A stretch of 12,926 nucleotides of DNA, from NCBI GenBank assembly GCA_026388365.1, contig JAPLJW010000207.1:1-12926 (forward strand). Reading direction: 5' to 3'. The notes under the pieces are model-generated. The model did not search any database, was not told the origin of the DNA, and saw nothing but the letters and a program-made list of their open reading frames with translations. This stretch comes from Deltaproteobacteria bacterium (GTDB taxonomy: Bacteria; Desulfobacterota; Syntrophia; Syntrophales; UBA5619). Position 1 is the stretch's first letter, and each line of letters opens with the position of its first letter. The translations under genes and the position numbers were made by a program. Positions 1 through 5,594 of the stretch are shown one piece after another.

Positions 1-920
1 TCACCCCCGAGCACAAGGTCAAACAGTTCGAAGAGACGGGAGATATCGACTTCGCCTATGAGATCCCGGGGCTTGCCCGTTACCGCGCCAACTTTTTCCA
101 GCAGCAGTTCGGCTGTGCGGCGGTCTTCAGGGAGATCCCGAGCACGATCGTCTCCTGCCAGGATCTGGGTCTGCCCCCGGTCATCTCCAAACTGGCTTCT
201 CTTCCGCGGGGATTGGTCCTCGTGACCGGACCGACGGGAAGCGGCAAGTCGACGACGCTCGCGGCAATCATCGACGAGGCCAATCGGACCCGCAAGGACC
301 ACATCGTCACGATCGAGGATCCGGTCGAGTTTGTCCACCAGAGCAAGAGCTGCATCGTGAACCACCGGGAGGTCGGACGGCACACGAAGTCCTTTACGGC
401 GGCTCTGCGCGGCGCTTTGCGCGAAGACCCGGACATCATCCTGGTCGGGGAACTCCGCGACCTGGAGACGATCTCTCTGGCGGTCGAGGCGGCCTCCACG
501 GGCCATCTCGTCTTCGGCACCCTCCACACGACGAGCGCCCCCAAGACCGTCGACCGGATCATCGAGGTTTTTCCCGCGAGCGAGCAGATGCAGATCCGTT
601 CGACGCTCGCCGACGGGATCCGGGCGGTCATCGCCCAAGTCCTCTTCAAGCGGGTGGATAAAAAGGGGCGATGCGCCGCCCTGGAGATCCTCATTGCGAA
701 CTCGGCGGTGCGGAACCTGATCCGCGAATCCAAGACTTTCCAGATTCCTTCCATGATCCAGACGGGAAAGAAATACGGCATGCAACTCCTGGACGACGCA
801 ATTCTCGAACTCCTGAACAAGGGGTGGATTAGCGGCGATGAGGCATACATGAAGGCGAACGAAAAGCAGCGGTTCAGGCCGTTCCTGAAGAATCCGCCGA
901 CAGACTTCACCGAGGCTTAG
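1..920 (+). CDS. pilT: PilT-type twitching motility / pilus retraction ATPase, 5'-truncated by the window
   Basis: The frame is open from base 3 to the TAG at 918-920 (305 codons visible). A PilT is usually about 350-370 residues, so roughly the first 50 residues lie outside. The family is a cytoplasmic hexameric ATPase of the secretion-ATPase superfamily that powers type IV pilus retraction. Seen in order: the N-terminal domain end (YEIPGLARYRANFF), Walker A GPTGSGKST, an Asp box around IVTIEDPVEFVH, Walker B DIILVGELRD, and the His box GHLVFGTLHTTSA. The C-terminal part has AVRNLIRESKTFQIPSMIQTG, slightly shortened here, which is very typical of PilT rather than PilB. The internal TTG at 213 lies just before Walker A and is not a real start. 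The next gene follows after 36 bases in the same direction, so the two are probably co-transcribed. No catalytic motif appears lost. The assignment as a PilT family member is firm; which paralogue it is cannot be told. Confidence 0.95.
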   Translation, partial: TPEHKVKQFEETGDIDFAYEIPGLARYRANFFQQQFGCAAVFREIPSTIVSCQDLGLPPVISKLASLPRGLVLVTGPTGSGKSTTLAAIIDEANRTRKDHIVTIEDPVEFVHQSKSCIVNHREVGRHTKSFTAALRGALREDPDIILVGELRDLETISLAVEAASTGHLVFGTLHTTSAPKTVDRIIEVFPASEQMQIRSTLADGIRAVIAQVLFKRVDKKGRCAALEILIANSAVRNLIRESKTFQIPSMIQTGKKYGMQLLDDAILELLNKGWISGDEAYMKANEKQRFRPFLKNPPTDFTEA

Positions 921-956
921 GCGACCGGCGTAAGGCCTATTGGGGGGAGGCAGACC

Positions 957-2132
957 ATGAGAAAACAGGAGATCGATTATATCCTAGGCAAGATGCTCGA
1001 TGCGCACGAAAACGTGTCGGACCTGAACATCACGGTGGGGAAATCCTTTCAGGTGGAGAGTTCGGGCCAGCTCACCGGCGTGGAACTGGACCCGCCCTTC
1101 CTGAAACTGACCCCCTTCCAGACGGAGATCTTCGCGCTCAACCTGATCAATCAGGACCGGCGGCTGACGGAGATTCTCCTGGCCCAGGGATCGTGCGATT
1201 CCTCGTACGAACTGCCGGGCAAGGCCCGCTTCCGCGTGAACATCTTCTCCCAGCGGGGAAACTACTCCATTATCCTGCGAAAACTGGAAACCCGGATCCC
1301 GACCTTCCAGGACATGAACCTTCCCGAGGCCTTCCACAAGATGGCCGAGGAGAAAAACGGGATCATCTTCGTGACCGGTGCGACGGGGAGCGGCAAGACG
1401 ACGTCGCTCGCTGCGCTCCTCAATGATATCAATGAAAAGAAGTCGGTCCACATCGTCACCCTCGAGGATCCGGTCGAGTATTCCCATCCGCACAAGAACT
1501 CCACTTTCAACCAGCGGGAGATGGGAAACGATTTCGACACCTTTGCGAGTGGTCTGCGCGCTGCGCTCCGCCAGGCGCCGAAGGTGATCCTCGTCGGCGA
1601 GATGCGCGACCGGGAGACGGTCGAGATCGGCATTTCCGCCGCGGAGACGGGCCATCTGGTCCTCAGCACCCTCCATACGGTCGATGCGGGGCAGACGGTC
1701 AACCGCGTCCTCGGCATGTTTTCAACCGAAGAGGAGACCCAAGTCCGGATCCGGCTCGCCGATACGGTCCGCTGGATCGTTTGCCAGCGCCTCCTTCCCA
1801 AGGAAGGGGGCGGGCGCGTCGCGGCCTTCGAGATTATGGGGTCGAACCTCCGGGTGAAGGACACAATCCTTCACGGCGAATCGGAGGGGAAAACCTTCTA
1901 CGAGATCATCCAGGCAGGGAAGGCCTTTGGAATGATCACCTTCGACGACTATATCATCGAGCTTTTCAGCCAGGGGAAGATCAGCGAGGAGACCGCGAAG
2001 GCTTACGCGTCCAACAAGGGAGTCGTCGGCCGCGGCATCGACAGCGTCAAGAGCTCCAAGGGACAGGCCACGACGGATCTCGGCAAACTTGAGGTGGACA
2101 AGGATTACGGGAAACCGGCGAGAAAATTCTAA
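957..2132 (+). CDS. Second PilT/PilU-like retraction ATPase
   Basis: This is a complete 391-residue PilT-family ATPase. The ATG at 957 is preceded by a strong GGGGGGAGG ribosome-binding site. The N-terminal PAS-like region carries SDLNITVGKS (about residues 21-30). Walker A GATGSGKT is at 141-148, the Asp box (VTLEDPVEY) around 167-175, Walker B VILVGEMRD at about 210-218, and the His box GHLVLSTLHT at about 232-241. The C-terminal EGKTFYEIIQAGKAFGM matches the PilT-specific AIRNLIREGK-type region, but a little diverged. The residue before the Walker B strand is Lys (APKVILVG) where PilT usually has Asp. The roughly 50-residue C-terminal tail is rich in Lys and Ser and looks disordered. It lies between another pilT and a receiver-like gene. 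It could play the PilU-like accessory role, which in other bacteria depends on PilT; that is inferred from the tandem arrangement only. Confidence 0.93.
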   Translation: MRKQEIDYILGKMLDAHENVSDLNITVGKSFQVESSGQLTGVELDPPFLKLTPFQTEIFALNLINQDRRLTEILLAQGSCDSSYELPGKARFRVNIFSQRGNYSIILRKLETRIPTFQDMNLPEAFHKMAEEKNGIIFVTGATGSGKTTSLAALLNDINEKKSVHIVTLEDPVEYSHPHKNSTFNQREMGNDFDTFASGLRAALRQAPKVILVGEMRDRETVEIGISAAETGHLVLSTLHTVDAGQTVNRVLGMFSTEEETQVRIRLADTVRWIVCQRLLPKEGGGRVAAFEIMGSNLRVKDTILHGESEGKTFYEIIQAGKAFGMITFDDYIIELFSQGKISEETAKAYASNKGVVGRGIDSVKSSKGQATTDLGKLEVDKDYGKPARKF

Positions 2133-2171
2133 CGGCTCCGCAAACGTAATTCTAAGGAGAGGGGACAGATC

Positions 2172-2687
2172 ATGGAAGAGCAGAAGGCCCTTTTGAATGA
2201 GGTGGCGTCGGAAGGTTATGACGCCGCGGACAGGCCGTTCGACTTCGTGGGAGAGGGCGGGGAGACCGCGCTGGTCTGCGAACCCGATCCGGCCGTCCGG
2301 GAGAAGATCGGCGGAGGCCTCAAGGATCTGGGCTACCAGATCACGGCGCCGATTTCGGCCAAGGACGCCCTCAAGGCGATGCGGTTTCACGTCTTCGATG
2401 TCGTGGTCGCAAACGAACTTTTCGATACGGCAAATCCGGAGGCGAATGACGTCCTCCGGTATCTGGAAAACCTGAACATGGCGACGCGGAGGCGGACCTT
2501 TGTGGCCCTGGTCAGTGAACAATACCGGACGATGGACAATATGGCCGCCTTCAACCGGAGCGTCAATATTGTCATCAACCTCAAGAGCATCGAGGACGTG
2601 GGAAAAATCGTCAAACAGGGGGTGGCCGACAGCAAGGTATTCTATCACATCTTTCAGGAAACGTTGCAGAAGACGGGGAAGGCCTGA
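2172..2687 (+). CDS. Degenerate receiver (REC-like) domain protein downstream of pilT genes
   Basis: A 171-residue protein with an AAGGAGAGGGG ribosome-binding region at 2154-2164. It has a response-regulator receiver shape: beta1 TALVCEPDP (32-40), helix 1 REKIGGGLKDLGY, then AKDALKAM, beta3 DVVVAN (76-81), beta4 FVALVSEQ and beta5 NIVINLKS. At the phospho-acceptor position (normally Asp at the end of beta3) the residue is Asn81, and the acidic pocket reads E37-P-D39 instead of two or three Asp. The beta5 Lys of the usual KP motif seems to be Asn, or is displaced by two. The first 30 residues form an acidic extension and no output domain follows. It is therefore probably a phosphorylation-independent pseudo-receiver that binds a partner. 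Its position 39 bases after the second ATPase suggests the partner belongs to the pilus machine. The fold call is by pattern only; the function is inferred. Confidence 0.7.
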   Translation: MEEQKALLNEVASEGYDAADRPFDFVGEGGETALVCEPDPAVREKIGGGLKDLGYQITAPISAKDALKAMRFHVFDVVVANELFDTANPEANDVLRYLENLNMATRRRTFVALVSEQYRTMDNMAAFNRSVNIVINLKSIEDVGKIVKQGVADSKVFYHIFQETLQKTGKA

Positions 2688-2702
2688 GATATCCTTTAGC
2701 GG

Positions 2703-2844
2703 CCTGTTGAAAAAGTCGCTGATCCAGGCTGTTCAAAAACGTCTGGATGCAAGGCTCCCGGAATCCTGAGCCGCGAGCCGTCCTGTTTGGTACGTTGAAC
2801 GGCGAAGGATGAGGGAAACGCCGCAGACGGGCGTTTTTCAACAG
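2703..2844. repeat. Intergenic repeat with related arms (REP-like)
   Basis: The motif CTGTTGAAAAA at 2704-2714 recurs inverted as TTTTTCAACAG at 2834-2844. A near copy, GGCTGTTCAAAAACGTCTGG at 2727-2746, resembles the reverse complement of 2824-2846 (GGCTGTTGAAAAACG, then a CGTCTG-like end). The element therefore has related outer arms plus an internal copy. It fills the space between the end of the plus-strand pilus operon and the end of the minus-strand TPR gene, whose stop codon lies at its edge. I recall similar AACAGGCTGTTGAAAAA repeats between genes in deltaproteobacterial genomes, but this cannot be verified from one window. A dispersed non-coding repeat or small MITE is the best reading; it may also slow converging transcripts. 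Confidence 0.55.
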
Positions 2845-2848
2845 CCTG

Positions 2849-3826
2849 TTAGCGGCCGGCAGGGGTGGGTTTCAGTTCCTCCGCCCGGCGGAGGGAGGCC
2901 GCGGCGAGGTCGTTCTGACCCTGGGCGGCATAGGAAGCGGCCAGGCGCAGGAGATAGAGGGGGTTTCCCGGTTCGGAGGCGACGGCTTTGGCGAAGACCT
3001 CCGCCGCGTGTGGATGGAGGCCTTTTCCTGTCAGGAGGTTGCCCAGACGCTGCCAGCAGTTCCCCGCGGCCGCAGGCTGAAGATCCACGGCCCGTTCGTA
3101 GGCATCTGCGGCGGCAGCCGGTTCTCCCAGGTGGACCAGGCAATCGCCGAGACCCATCCAGAAAAAGGGCTCATCCGAACGTGCCATGAGACACTTTTCC
3201 CATGCAGTCTTTGCCCTTTCCGGATCACCGGCGCGGAGAAGGCCATCCGCCAGGCGGCTGAAAAAGACGGCTTGAGCCGCGGGGTCGATCTCCGCGGCCC
3301 GGTTGTACTCCGCCTCAGCCCGGACGGGGTCGCCCGCGGCAATAAGGGCGTCGCCGAGGGAACAGCAATGCCCCGGCGCATCCGGTTCACGCTCGGCCAG
3401 CTTTTCAAATACCCGCACCGCCTCAGCGGCCCTTCCCGCCGAAAGATAAGCCTCTCCCAGCGTTTGGAGGATGCCGAAATCCTCCGGCTGGGCCGCCGCG
3501 GCCCGCTCGCAAACCGAGACCAGGGCCTCCCCGTTTTTCCCCTCCCGGTAGATCCGGACGAGTTCGTCGTAGGCGAAGCCGGTGAAGAGCCTGCGCGAGA
3601 GTTCCTTCCGGAATAGTCGTTCGAAACAGGCGGCGGCTTCGGCTGTCTTACCGCTGTCGTAAAGCGCCCAAGCCAGGGCCAGGAGGTGCGAATCCTCATC
3701 CGGATGTGCTTCGACCCATTTGCGATAGATGGGAACGGCTTCGGCAGGACGTCCCGATTTCATCAGGTCGTCGGCGCGGTTCCGGTCGGGAGGGATGGGA
3801 TCGTCGACGGTCATGGAATGCAGCAA
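2849..3826 (-). CDS. Tetratricopeptide-repeat (TPR) protein
   Basis: A 325-residue protein made almost entirely of TPR-like helical pairs. Clear ones include GRPAEAVPIYRKWVEAHPDE, GRAAEAVRVFEKLAEREPDA, GDPVRAEAEYNRAAEIDPAA, GDPERAKTAWEKCL, GEPAAAADAYERAVDLQPAA and HPHAAEVFAKAVASEPGNP, giving about eight units that run to the end. No signal peptide or membrane segment is seen, so it is probably a cytoplasmic scaffold for protein-protein contacts; the partner is unknown. The start is taken as TTG 3826 because AGGAAAG at 3837-3831 sits seven bases upstream. An in-frame ATG at 3814 has no good ribosome-binding site. It follows the selenoprotein gene and its terminator on the same strand, so it is either transcribed by read-through or from an unseen promoter close to the terminator. 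Confidence 0.85.
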   Translation of the reverse strand: MLHSMTVDDPIPPDRNRADDLMKSGRPAEAVPIYRKWVEAHPDEDSHLLALAWALYDSGKTAEAAACFERLFRKELSRRLFTGFAYDELVRIYREGKNGEALVSVCERAAAAQPEDFGILQTLGEAYLSAGRAAEAVRVFEKLAEREPDAPGHCCSLGDALIAAGDPVRAEAEYNRAAEIDPAAQAVFFSRLADGLLRAGDPERAKTAWEKCLMARSDEPFFWMGLGDCLVHLGEPAAAADAYERAVDLQPAAAGNCWQRLGNLLTGKGLHPHAAEVFAKAVASEPGNPLYLLRLAASYAAQGQNDLAAASLRRAEELKPTPAGR

Positions 3827-3861
3827 GATGCTTTCCTGAAAAGGGGGAGGGTCACGCTCAA

Positions 3862-3898
3862 AGAAAAAGCCCCGGGGAAGCTATTGGCCCCCCGGGGC
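3862..3898 (-). terminator. Rho-independent terminator of the HesB-like selenoprotein gene
   Basis: On the minus strand a 9-bp all-GC stem (GCCCCGGGG paired with CCCCGGGGC, plus-strand positions 3890-3898 and 3869-3877) is followed by a T-rich tract (plus-strand A-rich bases 3862-3868). It begins eight bases after the stop codon of the small gene at 3906 and ends 36 bases before the TPR start. Confidence 0.85.
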
Positions 3899-3905
3899 GT
3901 AATTC

Positions 3906-4223
3906 TCAGCAACTGGTGCAGGAGCCGCAGGCGCCTTCCTGCTGACTTAGGCTGGAGGTCAGCTTGAACCCGCCCCCCCGCGGCGTGGTGATGAATTCCA
4001 CTGCGATCGGTTTGACCTTTTCAAAAAGGTCCTTTTCGACCAGGTAGGTGACACCCCGGTCCTCGAAGATATCGTCGTTCGGTTTTGACTCATCCAGAGC
4101 CATGCCCAGAGAGGGCCCCGATCAGCCGCCCTCCTGCATAAGGACCCGGATGGAGGCGGCCTCCGTGCGATTCTTAAGGAATTCCTTAATCATCTCACTC
4201 GCTTTTTCAGATACGGAAAACAT
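3906..4223 (-). CDS. HesB/IscA-like selenoprotein (in-frame TGA read as selenocysteine)
   Basis: Read from ATG 4223 (AGGAG of AAAAAAAGGAGATTGCC seven bases upstream) the frame runs 105 codons to TGA 3908-3906, interrupted only by TGA at 4124-4122 (codon 34). The product begins MFSVSEKASEMIKEFLKNR and continues through ASIRVLMQEGG-U-SGPSLGMALDE to a C-terminal GACGSCTSC. A-type iron-sulfur assembly proteins (IscA, ErpA, HesB) hold the cluster with three Cys; the first lies in a GGCSG context. Here U34 sits exactly there, with C99, C102 and C105 at the end, matching the spacing of E. coli IscA C35, C99 and C101. A HesB-like selenoprotein family is known in Geobacter and Desulfovibrio-type bacteria, so UGA decoding is the natural reading. 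The role is probably iron-sulfur or selenium/thiol chemistry in the cytoplasm. Ordinary gene calling would start at the internal ATG 4103 and give 65 residues lacking the conserved N-terminal half. A nonsense mutation or sequencing error is the alternative, but would have to fall on this one residue by chance. Confidence 0.88.
4094..4124 (-). other. Sec UGA codon with candidate bacterial SECIS region
   Basis: Bacterial SECIS elements are hairpins beginning a few to about a dozen bases 3' of the UGA, inside the coding region. On the minus strand the bases after the TGA (4121 downward) contain GCCC-TCTCT-GGGC (4116-4104), a short GC stem, and a competing longer-loop pairing of GGCC with GGCT that would leave GGG in its loop. 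Neither is a textbook SECIS, so the location is supported by the codon context and not by a clear structure. An RNA fold of about 50 bases after the UGA would decide. Confidence 0.4.
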
Positions 4224-4240
4224 GGCAATCTCCTTTTTTT

Positions 4241-4259
4241 CGGACCGTCTTCCGGTCCG
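4241..4259 (-). promoter_or_regulatory. Hairpin in the 5' leader of the selenoprotein gene
   Basis: CGGACC (4241-4246) and GGTCCG (4254-4259) are perfect 6-bp complements around a 7-base loop, ending 17 bases before the start codon and just upstream of the A-rich AAAAAAAGGAG ribosome-binding site. It could be a leader hairpin or a dyad operator. No T tract follows on the minus strand, so it is not a terminator. Confidence 0.45.
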
Positions 4260-4273
4260 TCAGAATTTTGCCT

Positions 4274-4301
4274 AAATTAACGATTATTTCCCTTTTGTCA
4301 A
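4274..4301 (-). promoter_or_regulatory. Candidate sigma70 promoter for the selenoprotein gene
   Basis: On the minus strand a perfect -35 TTGACA (4301-4296) is followed after 16 bases by a weak -10, TAATTT (4279-4274), 50 bases upstream of the start codon. The -35 is ideal but the -10 matches only about half the consensus, so activator help is plausible. Confidence 0.4.
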
Positions 4302-4353
4302 ACGATATTTTTTCACCTGTTTTCCCGGCTGGTGCCGACCGTGAATAATCGTT
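4279..4353. promoter_or_regulatory. Shared operator-like inverted repeat between divergent promoters
   Basis: AACGATTATT at 4279-4288 is repeated as its exact reverse complement AATAATCGTT at 4344-4353. A third partial copy, AACGATATTT, lies at 4301-4310. The first copy touches the weak minus-strand -10 and the last overlaps the first two bases of the plus-strand -35. This placement suggests one regulator controlling both genes; its identity is unknown. Confidence 0.5.
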
Positions 4354-4380
4354 GACACGAATCACGCCGTTCTTTATCAT
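4352..4380 (+). promoter_or_regulatory. Strong sigma70 promoter for the pyruvate-kinase-domain gene
   Basis: TTGACA (4352-4357), a spacer of exactly 17 bases, then TATCAT (4375-4380). The perfect -35, optimal spacing and good -10 predict a transcript beginning near 4387, about 30 bases before the ATG at 4417. Confidence 0.75.
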
Positions 4381-4416
4381 GATTTCAAAACCATCCGTTT
4401 TCAGGAGGCCACAGAA

Positions 4417-5007
4417 ATGACAGCATCCCCACCGTTTTCAGAGATTCCCTGCCGGTATTTTCCGAAGCCCGGTCCCGCCAATACGGGGGCCGTACTCGAG
4501 GCCGTTTCCCGGCGGGCGAAAGAACTTTCCATCGACCGGGTCATCGTGGCGACGTGCAGCGGCCGGACGGCGTTCGAGGCGCGCAAGAGTTTTGATCGGT
4601 CCCTGAAGATCATCGCCGTCACGCATGTGACGGGATACGATGAACCCAATGTCCAGGAATTGAGCGAGGAGGATCGCCGGGCGCTGCAGGCGCAGGGCGT
4701 GGAGGTCCTGACCTGCGCGCATGCCTTCGGCGGCGTTGGCCGCGGCGTACGGAACAAGGTTGGCACGTATCAGGTCGATGAGGTCATGGCCTACACCCTC
4801 CGGATCTTCGGCCAGGGGATGAAGGTGGCTGTTGAGATCGCCCTGATGGCCGCCGACGCCGGTCTCGCCCGGACCGGCGGGGATGTGATCTCTGTCGGCG
4901 GGACGGGAAAAGGGGCGGACACGGCCCTCGTCCTCAGGCCCGCGAACAGTTCCCATCTCTTTGACCTCCGGGTCCGGGAGGTGATCTGCAAGCCGGAGAA
5001 CCCGTAA
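4417..5007 (+). CDS. Stand-alone pyruvate kinase C-terminal (alpha/beta) domain protein
   Basis: A 196-residue protein that resembles the C-terminal domain of pyruvate kinase (Pfam PK_C) without the catalytic TIM barrel. Visible hallmarks are the N-terminal NTGAVLEAVSRRAKEL helix, RVIVATCSGRTAFEARKSF (41-59), KIIAVTH (64-70), a Gly-rich segment HAFGGVGRGVRNKVGTY (102-118), and the end GGDVISVGGTGKGADTALVL (154-173). In pyruvate kinase this domain binds the allosteric effector. Free-standing copies occur in archaea and anaerobic bacteria with no settled function; a small-molecule binding or sensing role is likely. The ATG has AGGAGG at 4403-4408 with an 8-base gap. It is a one-gene unit with its own strong promoter and terminator, divergent from the HesB-like selenoprotein gene. 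No signal peptide is seen. The family call is confident; the role is unknown. Confidence 0.85.
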   Translation: MTASPPFSEIPCRYFPKPGPANTGAVLEAVSRRAKELSIDRVIVATCSGRTAFEARKSFDRSLKIIAVTHVTGYDEPNVQELSEEDRRALQAQGVEVLTCAHAFGGVGRGVRNKVGTYQVDEVMAYTLRIFGQGMKVAVEIALMAADAGLARTGGDVISVGGTGKGADTALVLRPANSSHLFDLRVREVICKPENP

Positions 5008-5050
5008 AAAGACGGTGAAATGGAATTGTCCTACCCGTCTCTTGTTTTTT

Positions 5051-5100
5051 CTTTTGCCGGGAACCCGATAGATGTGTTCAGGTTCCCGGCAAAAGTTTTT
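5051..5100 (+). terminator. Strong rho-independent terminator after the pyruvate-kinase-domain gene
   Basis: A perfect 15-bp stem (CTTTTGCCGGGAACC at 5051-5065 with its complement at 5081-5095), a 15-base loop, then TTTTT at 5096-5100. Reading the minus strand, the hairpin is followed by A residues and not T residues, so it is directional and does not obviously serve the convergent gene that ends at 5119. Confidence 0.9.
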
Positions 5101-5118
5101 CCGCGACGGGTCAGGGAA

Positions 5119-5391
5119 TCATTTCTTCGCCTTGGCCGGTTTGGCCTTGGCGGCCGTCTTTGCTTTCGTTTTTACCGGGGCCTTGGGTTTGGCAACGGCC
5201 TTCGCCGGCGCTTTGGCCTTGGCCGGTTTGGCCTTGGCGGCCGTCTTTGCTTTCGTTTTTACCGGGGCCTTGGGTTTGGCAGGGGCCTTCACCGGCGCTT
5301 TTGCCGGAGCCTTCAAGGGTTTCTTTGTTTTGGCAGGGGCCTTTGCCGCGGCCTTCGCCGGTTTTACCGGTGCCTTCGTTGCTTTTGCCAT
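5119..5391 (-). CDS. Lys/Ala/Pro-rich histone H1-like DNA-binding protein
   Basis: A 90-residue, almost entirely low-complexity basic protein (MAKATKAPVKPAKAAAKAPA, then repeats of the AKAPAK and KPKAPVKTKAKTAAKAKPAK type, and a KAKK end). The ATG at 5391 is chosen because GGGAGG lies eight bases upstream and the composition changes abruptly there; reading could begin at 5499 but that adds 36 unrelated residues. Bacterial proteins of this type (H1-like tails, AlgP-like) bind DNA and help organise the nucleoid. There is no globular domain, so it is disordered and highly positive. Two copies of a 29-codon unit are nearly identical at the DNA level, suggesting growth by slippage or unequal crossing-over, and length variation between strains is expected. 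Alternatively it is an RNA- or polyanion-binding protein. No promoter could be recognised; 203 bases separate it from the hydrolase upstream. Confidence 0.75.
   Translation of the reverse strand: MAKATKAPVKPAKAAAKAPAKTKKPLKAPAKAPVKAPAKPKAPVKTKAKTAAKAKPAKAKAPAKAVAKPKAPVKTKAKTAAKAKPAKAKK
5129..5281 (-). repeat. 66-bp direct repeat inside the histone-like gene
   Basis: Positions 5129-5194 and 5216-5281 are identical over 66 bases, offset by 87 bases (29 codons). They encode the KPKAPVKTKAKTAAKAKPAK unit twice. The identity includes third codon positions, so the duplication is recent or kept uniform by recombination. A 21-base spacer separates the copies. Confidence 0.9.
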
Positions 5392-5594
5392 ACGCGTTTC
5401 CTCCCTTTCAAATGTGCGATTCCGCCTCACCGGGCCCCGGCCTGACCGTGCCCTCCTGCGTGCGAAATCGTTCGCTTCACCAAAGTGGCCTTCCATCAAT
5501 GAACGTTCTGCAAAAAGCCTCGTTTTGCATCCGGACGACGCTCGCTTCCCGGAATTCTTCTCCCTGCCGATCCTTTTTCATGGAGCCGCTTCGC

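Noticed and set aside
2809..3189. Plus-strand open frame across the repeat and the start of the TPR region.
   Set aside because: It is an Arg/Pro/Gly-rich antisense reading of a clear TPR gene and of a repeat; no ribosome-binding site and no family resemblance.
3862..3908. The terminal TGA of the HesB-like gene could also be read as Sec, giving a C-terminal C-U end.
   Set aside because: Read-through would run into the GC-rich terminator stem and end in a meaningless tail at its T tract. The CxxCxxC end is already complete and no second SECIS is evident.
5509..5529. Hairpin TGCAAAA / TTTTGCA in the 203-base gap between the hydrolase and the histone-like gene.
   Set aside because: Only 7 bp and AT-rich, no T tract in either direction, and no clear promoter nearby. 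It may be chance or part of a small repeat.
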